Source: SIG291 sp045543455 (GTDB lineage Bacteria; Bacillota; Clostridia; Lachnospirales; Lachnospiraceae). From it: 23,136 bases of DNA. The notes under the pieces were generated by a model, which saw nothing but the letters and a program-made list of their open reading frames with translations, ran no database searches and was not told where the DNA came from. This document shows positions 7,022 through 14,345 of this stretch, piece after piece. The DNA is taken from assembly GCA_045543455.1 (NCBI GenBank), contig JAZQMK010000053.1:1-23136 (forward strand). Reading direction: 5' to 3'. A program made the translations under genes and the position numbers. Positions within the stretch are counted from its first letter, which is position 1; every line of letters begins with the position of its first letter.

Positions 7022-9481
7022 CTATTCACTTTTTATAATTTCAAGTATGGTATATTCAAAGTCCGCTCTTCCCTCGGTATGAACTTGTCCTGTCTCAAAG
7101 GTTTCACCTACTTTTTTCCCTAAAGAATTGCGTATATTTATTCCCCATAGTTCTTCCGGCCAATCATATGCATCTACTATATCAGCAGAAAATTCATAAC
7201 TGCTTTCAGCTACTACAAACTCCTTTTCACTCCAGTCTGACCATGCACCCGGATATCCATCCCTCGAATATTTTTCTCTAGACAAAACCTTGATTGTATC
7301 TCCATATTCTACCACAGTTTGATTAGCTTCATTTTCACTAGTAGTAAGAATTATATAATCCAAAATAGTAGAACTTCCCGATACTGTAAGATTTTGAGCC
7401 GCCATATCAATACCATAAAAGCATTTATTATATGCTACTGCATTTGCATTTATCTCAATTGTTCCGGTAAGACTTGTACAACCGCTGAATGTTTTATACA
7501 AGCACATTACACCTTCTGGTATCACTGGTGCTAATGTAAGCCCCGTACAGCCTTCAAAGGTTCTTTCAAGATTAACAATACTATCCGGTATAACCGGTGC
7601 TTTTTCTAAGCTTATGCAGCCTTTAAAGGTTCCTTCTAATCCATTACTATATACTTTTTCAGGTATTTTAGGTGCTTCTTTCATATTAATACATCCCGCA
7701 AAGGTATTCTCTAAATTAAGATTTTCTAGATTTAAAAATTCTTCATAGCTATCTTTTGTAGTATCCTTAACTTTAACATTCCATCCCCATATATAATAAT
7801 GTTCATCTTCTATAAATATATATTCATAATCTTGTGTAATATATTTATCTCCTTGACATGTACTCCAATGAACCTCTGGTAATGCTTCTCCTGCTTCTAA
7901 CAGCTTATTTTCAGATGCATCATAGTATGTAGCACCTTCTGGTACAACATTTTCAAATTCTGCCGTAGCCCTTAATTCTGAAAGAATCGTTGATGTACCT
8001 GACACTTTAATCCCTTGCGATGCTAACTTTACCCCTTTAAAACAGGCTTCATAATTCCTTGGTGCTGCATTTATAACAATATCACCGGTTAGACTGGTAC
8101 ATCCGTAAAATGTATAATACATATTATTAACTGTATCTGGTATTATTGGTGCCGTAACTAAACTGCTACATCCTAAAAATGTACCAGACATATTGGCAAC
8201 TGTATCTGGTATTTTCGGTGCAGTAATTAAACTAGTGCATTTATAAAATGTATCATCCATACTTGTTACTTTATCTGGTATTGCTGGTACTGTGACCAAA
8301 CTGGTACAATTATAAAATGTCTGGGACATACCACTAACATTATCTGGTATTGCTGGTACCATAACTAAGCTTCCGCATGCAAAAAATGTTTTATTTAAAT
8401 TAATACATGAATCAGGTAAATTCGTAACAGTTTTCAAGGCTCCACACCACATAAAAGCTTCACTTAAGCTTCTAACTCCCTCTGGAATATATGGCGTCTT
8501 AATAAGAGAGCCACAGTTCTTAAACGCCTCATTCATAGATACAAGTGGTTTGCCTGCTATAGTCGGCATTATCGCCTCATATTCTGTCTTATCAGTGTTT
8601 CTAACTTTTAATGACCATCCTTCTGTCGAATATTCATAAATATAATCCGATGTATATAATTTATCACCATACGAAAGTGTTTTTAAAAACTTTTCGCCAG
8701 CCAGATATGTTTTATTAGTTTTTGCAGAATGATATTCACAGCCTTCTGGTATTATTTCTGTACCAAACTCCTCTATATCACTTGGTTGTTCACTAGACTC
8801 TTCAGTCGCCTTTGTCTGTGCCTCTTCTTTCTCATTACCACCAATCTTACGAAGTGCTTCTTTTACTGCATTTGTATTTAAAGCAAATATCAACAGACAC
8901 GCAGCTAAAGCTACAACAAATACACCACTTAAAGCCTTTTTCATCTTAGACTTTGCTCTAAATATATTTGATTTTACCGTATTTTCTGGCATATCAAGTT
9001 CTTTTGCTATGTCCTTTTGCTTCATGTCATTGTAATAGAAGCCTACAACACAGTTCTTCTCATCCTCTGTAAGTTCTGTGTTGATTACTTCTCTTACCTT
9101 ATCTTGTTTTTCCTTACTTAATACTACTTCTTCTGGAAGCATGTTGTCGTCAGTAAGATTGTCAAAGTTTTCATCCTCACCTAATAATATATATTTTCCT
9201 TGCTTCTTCAAATAGTCATAAGATCTTCTCTTTGCAATTGTAGCAGCCCATGAAAGGAAATCCTCTGTATTATCAAGCTTTATCAAATTTTTGCTTATAT
9301 CAAGATATGCATCCTGCATTATATCCTGAATTACATCTTCATTCTTGTAGTCACCATTCAAGGTATTAGCTATACACACATATATATAGCCCTTCGACTC
9401 TTCATATATGGTTGAAAATGCGTCTTCATTACCATTTTTGTAGTTTTCAATTGCTTCTCTTAATTCATTTGTTAGTTTCAT
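7022..9481 (-). CDS. Membrane-anchored ECF sigma factor with leucine-rich repeat ectodomain, copy 4
   Basis: An 819-residue protein with the architecture of copy 2: sigma region 2 (13-92), region 4 with helix-turn-helix (MKQKDIAKELDMPENTV), one membrane helix (GVFVVALAACLLIFAL), an acidic linker, then two ectodomain modules. About eight 23-residue repeats (TFYNCTSLVTVPAIPDKV type) form the first block and about five the second. The C-terminal ~95 residues (VVEYGDTIKV..., LGKKVGETFE, FEYTILEI) resemble the order of blocks in GreA C-terminal (FKBP-fold) domains; the last 12 residues are identical to copy 2. The ectodomain is clearly homologous to copy 2 but less similar than the sigma part. ATG one base after the TAA of the small gene. 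Inferred to be a membrane-tethered transcription factor responding to an extracellular ligand. Confidence 0.9.
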   Translation of the reverse strand: MKLTNELREAIENYKNGNEDAFSTIYEESKGYIYVCIANTLNGDYKNEDVIQDIMQDAYLDISKNLIKLDNTEDFLSWAATIAKRRSYDYLKKQGKYILLGEDENFDNLTDDNMLPEEVVLSKEKQDKVREVINTELTEDEKNCVVGFYYNDMKQKDIAKELDMPENTVKSNIFRAKSKMKKALSGVFVVALAACLLIFALNTNAVKEALRKIGGNEKEEAQTKATEESSEQPSDIEEFGTEIIPEGCEYHSAKTNKTYLAGEKFLKTLSYGDKLYTSDYIYEYSTEGWSLKVRNTDKTEYEAIMPTIAGKPLVSMNEAFKNCGSLIKTPYIPEGVRSLSEAFMWCGALKTVTNLPDSCINLNKTFFACGSLVMVPAIPDNVSGMSQTFYNCTSLVTVPAIPDKVTSMDDTFYKCTSLITAPKIPDTVANMSGTFLGCSSLVTAPIIPDTVNNMYYTFYGCTSLTGDIVINAAPRNYEACFKGVKLASQGIKVSGTSTILSELRATAEFENVVPEGATYYDASENKLLEAGEALPEVHWSTCQGDKYITQDYEYIFIEDEHYYIWGWNVKVKDTTKDSYEEFLNLENLNLENTFAGCINMKEAPKIPEKVYSNGLEGTFKGCISLEKAPVIPDSIVNLERTFEGCTGLTLAPVIPEGVMCLYKTFSGCTSLTGTIEINANAVAYNKCFYGIDMAAQNLTVSGSSTILDYIILTTSENEANQTVVEYGDTIKVLSREKYSRDGYPGAWSDWSEKEFVVAESSYEFSADIVDAYDWPEELWGINIRNSLGKKVGETFETGQVHTEGRADFEYTILEIIKSE

Positions 9482-9482
9482 T

Positions 9483-9716
9483 TTAGTTTTCTGCCTTTCT
9501 TAAAATAATTCGACTTTTTTTAGCGTACATTGTGTTATCAACGATATCTCCAAACACTTCTATATGCTGTCCTTCATTTATAAATATGTTGTCTTTTACA
9601 GCCTGATAATCCTTTGATATTACTTTGTATTTCCTGTTTGCACTTTGTACTTCATATGCGCTTACATTCCCTTTTACTACAGGGTCTGACACAATAACTC
9701 CAACCAAACTGTTCAT
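9483..9716 (-). CDS. Small OB-fold-like partner protein, copy 4
   Basis: 77 residues beginning MNSLVGVIVSDPVVKG. The start at 9716 is chosen because AGGAGG lies seven bases upstream and it aligns with the paralogues; a longer frame from 9761 would begin inside the ECF promoter. Positions 9592-9677 are identical base for base to 878-963 of copy 1, although these are not neighbouring copies. It keeps QAVKDNIFINEGQ and SRIILRK. Stop TAA, one base, then the sigma gene. No hydrophobic segments; function unknown. Confidence 0.85.
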   Translation of the reverse strand: MNSLVGVIVSDPVVKGNVSAYEVQSANRKYKVISKDYQAVKDNIFINEGQHIEVFGDIVDNTMYAKKSRIILRKAEN

Positions 9717-9750
9717 ATAAAAACCTCCTTTAAGGCTCTTTAATAATATA

Positions 9751-9777
9751 GTCGGTCGCACTCTATAAAAAGTTGCA
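9751..9777 (-). promoter_or_regulatory. ECF-type promoter of operon 4
   Basis: TGCAAC (9772-9777), 17 bases, CGAC (9751-9754), then TATATTATTA. The TTGACA/TAAAAT housekeeping promoter of operons 1-3 is disrupted here (TTGTCA lies only 10 bases from TAAAAT), so the ECF promoter may be the main one. Confidence 0.68.
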
Positions 9778-9845
9778 AATTATTTTAATTTTCCTAATGA
9801 CAATTACAAAAAAACTGTACCATATTTTATTCATTAATACAACAC

Positions 9846-9873
9846 AAAAAGCAACGTAAATACGCTGCTTTTT
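9846..9873 (-). terminator. Rho-independent terminator of operon 5
   Basis: Minus-strand hairpin AAAAAGCAGCGTA pairing with TACGTTGCTTTTT (one G-U pair), 15 bases after the copy 5 stop. Its sequence is unrelated to the CCAGCGAT terminator of operons 2-4. Confidence 0.78.
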
Positions 9874-9888
9874 CTTCCATCTAAACTT

Positions 9889-11310
9889 TTAGCCTACTAT
9901 TATTCCCTCTGTTTTAATCTCCTCATACACTTCTTTATGATTCTTACTGTCTTGTGGTATTTCAGGTTTGTTTATCAGACTTTCACAGCCTACAAATGTA
10001 CGGTACATATATTTATTTTCTAATTTTACCAAACTAATATTTTTAAGGCTTTTACAACCATAAAATGTTTCATTAACATATATGATCTTTTCATTAACTA
10101 TAGGAACATTTGCTAGTGCTGTACAACCTTTAAATGCACCATTAATACTTATTAATTCGTCTGGAAAATGGTTGACTGTTTTTAAGGCTGTACAATTTTC
10201 AAAGGTATTTTCCATTACTCTTAAACTTGTAGGAAGCTTTTCAATTATTTCTAAAGAGGTACAACCTCTAAAGGTTTCATTCATACTAATTATATCATCT
10301 GGAAGCTGTGGAATTTCCTTAAGATTATAACAGCCTTCAAAGGTATCATCCAGTTCTATGATTTTTACACCTACCAAAGTTGATAAAATAGGGCCGTAGC
10401 TTTCCTTACTATTATCCCTTATATCTACCTTCCACCTAAAGGTAGGAATATCATAGTTTTCTTCTCTTATGTATGTATAAACATAATCGCCATATTGATA
10501 CTTATCATTTTCCTGAGGTCTATTAGGGAAACTCCCTTCACCTGTAATAATTACTGTTCCGCCAGCTCTGTAATATACTCCACCATCGGGAATCCTATCA
10601 TTTTCATTAAAGTCGCTATATACATATGTTGCGTACTGTGTACCATTTTCATTAATATTTTCCTTGTTATTAATAACACTTTTTCTTAATGCCTTGTTAA
10701 CTATATTATCATTTGTAAGTAATAGTAACAGTCCAGCTACTGCCACAACTGCTAAAGCTCCACCTAAAATATTTCTAATCTTTTCCTTAGCCCTAAAAAT
10801 ATTAACCTTTACTGCACTATTAGAAATATTAAGCTTGTCAGCTATGTCTTTTTGCTTCATTTCATTATAATAATAATTTATAATGCACGCTCTTTCATCT
10901 GCATTAAGGTCATTTAAGGCATCTCTTACCTTTTTTTGTTTTTCTTTATCTATAACTATCTCCTCAGGGAGCTTATTATCATCTATCAAAGTATTTTGTA
11001 AATTTTCATCCTCATCTAATAGCACATATTTATCATTTTTGCCACATATCTTGTAGGCTTTTCTTACCGCAATAGTTTTTGCCCAAGACAAAAAGCTGTC
11101 AACATTGTCAAGCTTATTAATATCTTTACTTATGTCAACATATGCCTCCTGTAAAATATCTCTTATAACCTCATTATCCCCTTTATATACAATGTTTTTT
11201 ACGCATTTATATAAATAGCTTTCAGACTCCTCATAGATAATTGTAAATGCACTTTCATCTCCGCTTTTATAATTTTCAATAGCCTGTCTTAGCTTATCAC
11301 TCAACATCAT
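9889..11310 (-). CDS. Membrane-anchored ECF sigma factor with short LRR ectodomain, copy 5
   Basis: 473 residues from ATG 11310 (MMLSDKLRQAIENYKSGDE). AGGAAGG precedes that ATG at good spacing; a longer start at 11328 lacks one. Sigma region 2 includes EVIRDILQEAYVDISK and FLSWAKTIAVRKAYKI. Region 4 has MKQKDIADKLNISNSAV then NIFRAKEKI. A membrane helix (GGALAVVAVAGLLLLL) follows near residue 183-200. The ectodomain is a single module: a YVYTYI...WKVDIRDNSKESY segment, about seven 23-residue repeats (TFRGCTSLEIIEKLPTSL type) and a short charged tail. It is the most divergent and shortest copy. The gene overlaps the end of the small upstream gene by 14 bases. The role is inferred as for the other copies. 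Confidence 0.88.
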   Translation of the reverse strand: MMLSDKLRQAIENYKSGDESAFTIIYEESESYLYKCVKNIVYKGDNEVIRDILQEAYVDISKDINKLDNVDSFLSWAKTIAVRKAYKICGKNDKYVLLDEDENLQNTLIDDNKLPEEIVIDKEKQKKVRDALNDLNADERACIINYYYNEMKQKDIADKLNISNSAVKVNIFRAKEKIRNILGGALAVVAVAGLLLLLTNDNIVNKALRKSVINNKENINENGTQYATYVYSDFNENDRIPDGGVYYRAGGTVIITGEGSFPNRPQENDKYQYGDYVYTYIREENYDIPTFRWKVDIRDNSKESYGPILSTLVGVKIIELDDTFEGCYNLKEIPQLPDDIISMNETFRGCTSLEIIEKLPTSLRVMENTFENCTALKTVNHFPDELISINGAFKGCTALANVPIVNEKIIYVNETFYGCKSLKNISLVKLENKYMYRTFVGCESLINKPEIPQDSKNHKEVYEEIKTEGIIVG

Positions 11311-11542
11311 ATTCGCACCTTCCTTCAAAAACTATTCTGCTAATCCTTACATAGACTTTATCATCAATACATTCTCCAATAATATTTACTCTTTGTCCAA
11401 TCTCGATAAAAATACTATCCTTAACTGCCTGATAATCTCCTGATATCACTGTATATATTTTATCTTTTGTTTTAAACATATACATACATCTATCATCATA
11501 CCACACAGGATTGCTTATGACCTTACCATCAAATACATCCAT
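11297..11542 (-). CDS. Small OB-fold-like partner protein, copy 5
   Basis: 81 residues (MDVFDGKVISNPVWYDD...), a distant paralogue of the other four small proteins. It keeps the landmark QAVKDSIFIEIGQ, a Gly at the IIGE position and YVRISRIVF. The C-terminal tail is four residues longer and its codons overlap the start of the sigma gene, so coupling is preserved in a different form. AGGAGG is seven bases before the ATG. Function unknown. Confidence 0.82.
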   Translation of the reverse strand: MDVFDGKVISNPVWYDDRCMYMFKTKDKIYTVISGDYQAVKDSIFIEIGQRVNIIGECIDDKVYVRISRIVFEGRCEYDVE

Positions 11543-11574
11543 ATAGCTACCTCCTATTAACGTTATACTATATA

Positions 11575-11601
11575 GTGTATTTTACTATAAAAAAGGTTAC
11601 A
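11575..11601 (-). promoter_or_regulatory. ECF-type promoter of operon 5, overlapping the end of the permease gene
   Basis: TGTAAC (11596-11601), 17 bases, ACAC (11575-11578) then TATATAGTAT. The -35 element includes the stop codon of the upstream permease gene. The -10 deviates from CGAC, so support rests on the -35, spacing and position. No terminator separates the two genes, so read-through is also possible. Confidence 0.45.
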
Positions 11602-12481
11602 TATTTTTTGAAGGTAATTGTGCAAGAATTATTCCCACAAATATTAATGCACATCCAAGCATTTGTCTTACATCCATACTTTCTTTTAGGATAATCCAAC
11701 CTGCCAATGCCGCAAACACCGATTCTAAACTCATAAGCAATGATGCCACTGTTGGATTAACATTCTTTTGTCCAACTATCTGCAAAGTGTACGCAACACC
11801 TGATGAAAGCACACCGGTATAAAGTACAGGTATTAAAACCTGTCCACTGCTAAATCCATCTATAATTAATTTAAAATCATTTTCAAAAATAAACATCAAT
11901 ATAAACGATATTATGCCTGCAACCAAAAATTGTATCGCTGACATTTTTACGCCATCAACCATTGGCGAAAAATGGTCAATAACCATAATGTGAAATGTAA
12001 ATGCCAGCGCACATAATAACAATAACAAATCAGCCACTTCAATGCCTGACGAACCACTCTTAATGCAAAGCAAATACAAGCCAACAATTGCAATTACAAC
12101 TGCTATCCATACATTTTTTCCACATTTTCTTTTCAAAAATATCCCTGCAATAGGAACCATCAATATATAACATGCTGTAAGAAATCCAGCCTTACCAGCT
12201 GATGCACCAAGATATAGGGCAAACTGCTGAATGTTGCTTGCTATTCCAAGTATAATACCACAGCAGATTCCACCTACTATGAGTGTCTTTTTATCTTCAT
12301 TTCTTTCTTTTTTTCCACGATTCAAAATAGCAATAACCGGCAATAACACCAGCGCACCAATAAATGACCGTATCCCATTAAAAGCATAAGGTCCTATAAT
12401 ATCTCCGCCCTCGCTTTGAGCCACAAATGCAACACCCCAGATAAGGGCTGCTAATACTAATAAAAATGAATTCTTTTTCAT
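11597..12481 (-). CDS. DMT superfamily permease (EamA family)
   Basis: 294 residues with about ten hydrophobic helices in two EamA halves. The first begins LLVLAALIWGVAFVAQ, the classic EamA opening. The second ends with PTVASLLMSLESVFAALAGWIIL and GCALIFVGIILAQL, also typical. Family members export or import small metabolites through the inner membrane; the substrate cannot be told. GGGAAG lies nine bases before the ATG. It follows kduD by 90 bases with a hairpin between. A role in sugar-acid or metabolite transport is only suggested by its neighbours. The stop codon overlaps the ECF promoter of operon 5. Confidence 0.9.
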   Translation of the reverse strand: MKKNSFLLVLAALIWGVAFVAQSEGGDIIGPYAFNGIRSFIGALVLLPVIAILNRGKKERNEDKKTLIVGGICCGIILGIASNIQQFALYLGASAGKAGFLTACYILMVPIAGIFLKRKCGKNVWIAVVIAIVGLYLLCIKSGSSGIEVADLLLLLCALAFTFHIMVIDHFSPMVDGVKMSAIQFLVAGIISFILMFIFENDFKLIIDGFSSGQVLIPVLYTGVLSSGVAYTLQIVGQKNVNPTVASLLMSLESVFAALAGWIILKESMDVRQMLGCALIFVGIILAQLPSKNM

Positions 12482-12505
12482 AATCTGTAACTTCCCATAT
12501 AGTAT

Positions 12506-12533
12506 TAAAGGAGAGACATACGCCTCTCCTTTA
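12506..12533 (-). terminator. Hairpin after kduD, possible weak terminator
   Basis: Perfect 10-bp stem (TAAAGGAGAG with CTCTCCTTTA) and 8-base loop on the minus strand, followed by TAATACT rather than a true T-run. It may attenuate kduI-kduD transcription before the permease gene, or protect the mRNA 3' end. Confidence 0.5.
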
Positions 12534-12571
12534 AATATTTTAAAATTAAAATTCCAATTTACTAATGTAAA

Positions 12572-13369
12572 TTATGATGGCTGCTTACCAATGTATGCTG
12601 CGATACCGCCATCTACATAAAGGATAAGACCGTTAACACCATCAGATGCTTCTGAAGCTAAGAATACAGCTGGACCAGCTAATTCATCTGGCTGTAACCA
12701 TCTTCCAGCAGGTGTTCTGCTGCAAATAAACTGATCAAATGGATGTCTTGAACCATCAGCCTGTCTCTCACGAAGTGGAGCTGTCTGAGGAGTTTCAATA
12801 TAACCAGGTCCAATACCATTACACTGAATGTTGTACTGACCATATTCTGAACAGATATTCTTTGTTAACATCTTTAAACCGCCCTTAGCTGCTGCATATG
12901 CAGAAACTGTTTCACGACCGAACTCTGACATCATTGAGCAGATGTTGATAATCTTACCAGCACCTTTCTTCATCATGCTTGGGATAACTGCCTTAGCCAT
13001 AATGAAAGGTCCGTTTAAGTCGATATCAATAACCTGTCTGAATTCTGCTGCTGTCATTTCATGCATTGGGATTCTCTTGATGATACCAGCGTTGTTTACT
13101 AAAATATCAATAACGCCTACTTCAGCTTCAATCTGAGCTACCATAGCATTAACCTGATCTTCGTTAGTAACGTCACATACATAACCGTGTGCTTCGATAC
13201 CTAACTCCTTGTATGCAGCAAGACCCTTATCAACAAGTTCCTGCTTAATATCGTTAAAACAAATTGTTGCGCCAGCTTTTGCATATGCGCTTGCGATAGA
13301 AAAACCGATACCGTATGAAGCACCAGTTACTAAAGCAACTTTTCCTTCAAGTGAAAAATTAACTGCCAT
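12572..13369 (-). CDS. kduD: 2-dehydro-3-deoxy-D-gluconate 5-dehydrogenase
   Basis: A 265-residue short-chain dehydrogenase that reduces 2,5-diketo-3-deoxygluconate (5-keto-4-deoxyuronate pathway) to 2-keto-3-deoxygluconate with NAD(P)H in the cytoplasm. Motifs: nucleotide binding TGASYGIG (15-22); NNAG after ILV; catalytic Ser in ICSMMSEFG and YAAAK; C-terminal LYVDGGIAAY. Length is normal for KduD. The start at 13369 is preferred because AAAGGAG is seven bases from it, whereas the ATG two codons earlier abuts the ribosome binding site. kduI lies 48 bases upstream, which strongly supports the assignment over a generic dehydrogenase. The pair serves breakdown of unsaturated uronates from pectin. 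Confidence 0.92.
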   Translation of the reverse strand: MAVNFSLEGKVALVTGASYGIGFSIASAYAKAGATICFNDIKQELVDKGLAAYKELGIEAHGYVCDVTNEDQVNAMVAQIEAEVGVIDILVNNAGIIKRIPMHEMTAAEFRQVIDIDLNGPFIMAKAVIPSMMKKGAGKIINICSMMSEFGRETVSAYAAAKGGLKMLTKNICSEYGQYNIQCNGIGPGYIETPQTAPLRERQADGSRHPFDQFICSRTPAGRWLQPDELAGPAVFLASEASDGVNGLILYVDGGIAAYIGKQPS

Positions 13370-13417
13370 TTTCATTCTCCTTTTAATTTTAAATTATTAA
13401 TTTATAATGAAGCCTTA

Positions 13418-14260
13418 TTATCTAAGGTCTTTCATTGCTACTGGATCCATATCGTCGAAATCCTGGTTCTCACCTGGCATACCCCAGATAAATGTGTAAG
13501 CATGTGTTGCACTAGCTGAGTGAATTGACCAGCTTGGTGAAATAACTGCTTCTTCATTACGCATAACGATATGTCTTGTCTCTGTTGGTTCTCCCATATA
13601 GTGGAATACAACAGCGTTTTCTGGAACTTCGAAGTATAAATATACTTCCATTCTTCTGTCATGTGTATGACATGGCATTGTGTTCCATACGCTACCTGGC
13701 TTAAGTGCAGTCATACCCATAACTAACTGACAGCTTTCAACCTGTCCAGGTAAAATGTACTTATTAATAACTCTGTGGTTAGCATCTTCTAAACAACCAA
13801 GTTCAACCTTGTTCTCTGGCTTGATGTCCTTCTCAGGATTAATAAATACTGTTGGATATGTCTTATGTGCAGGTGCACTGTTAATGTAGAACTTAGCTGG
13901 GTTAGAAGGATCTTCACTTTCAAAAGTAATATCCTTAGCTCCCATACCTACATAGATACCATCTTTATAATCAAAGTTGTATACAGTGCCATCAATTGTC
14001 ATCTTACCCTTACCACCGATATTGATAACACCCATCTCTCTTCTTTGTAAGAAATAGTCAGCTCTTAATTCATCACCTGCTGTTAATACAAGTGCTTCTG
14101 TAGTTGGTGTAGCAGAACCTGTGATAATTCTGTCGATGTGGCTGTATACCATCTTAATCTCACCAGGTACGAATACCTTCTCGATTAAGAAATCATCTCT
14201 AAGTCTTTGTGTGTCATAATGCTTAACGTCATTAGGATTAGCACCAAATCTGATTTCCAT
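13418..14260 (-). CDS. kduI: 5-dehydro-4-deoxy-D-glucuronate isomerase
   Basis: A 280-residue cupin-type zinc enzyme that converts 5-keto-4-deoxyuronate to 2,5-diketo-3-deoxygluconate, the step before KduD. It starts MEIRFGANPNDVKHYDTQRLRDDFLIE, shown here as two parts: MEIRFGANPNDVKHY and DTQRLRDDFLIE. The metal-site block MPCHTHDRRMEVYLYF supplies two His and a Glu, and IHSASATHAYTFIWGMPGE a further His, as in the E. coli enzyme. Length is typical. AAAGGAG lies nine bases before the ATG. The gene has its own sigma-A promoter and is followed by kduD; expression is probably sugar-acid regulated, but I see no clear operator. Confidence 0.94.
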   Translation of the reverse strand: MEIRFGANPNDVKHYDTQRLRDDFLIEKVFVPGEIKMVYSHIDRIITGSATPTTEALVLTAGDELRADYFLQRREMGVINIGGKGKMTIDGTVYNFDYKDGIYVGMGAKDITFESEDPSNPAKFYINSAPAHKTYPTVFINPEKDIKPENKVELGCLEDANHRVINKYILPGQVESCQLVMGMTALKPGSVWNTMPCHTHDRRMEVYLYFEVPENAVVFHYMGEPTETRHIVMRNEEAVISPSWSIHSASATHAYTFIWGMPGENQDFDDMDPVAMKDLR

Positions 14261-14296
14261 AATAAAAATCTCCTTTATAAATATATTATAGTCATT

Positions 14297-14325
14297 AATA
14301 TAACATATTTCTATCCCATTTTCAA
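14297..14325 (-). promoter_or_regulatory. Sigma-A promoter of kduI-kduD
   Basis: TTGAAA (14320-14325), 17 bases, TATATT (14297-14302) on the minus strand, about 37 bases before the kduI ATG. It lies in the only gap between kduI and the ABC cluster; no terminator hairpin for that cluster is visible there. Confidence 0.72.
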
Positions 14326-14345
14326 CTTATAATTTATTATTAAAA

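Noticed and set aside
9778..9820. Sigma-A promoter for operon 4
   Set aside because: TTGTCA and TAAAAT are only 10 bases apart, and the alternative -35 at 17 bases (TTTGTA) is weak.
1..11542. Classical SigI/RsgI or FecI/FecR system
   Set aside because: There is no separate membrane anti-sigma gene; sigma and membrane ectodomain are fused, and the small partner has no membrane helix.
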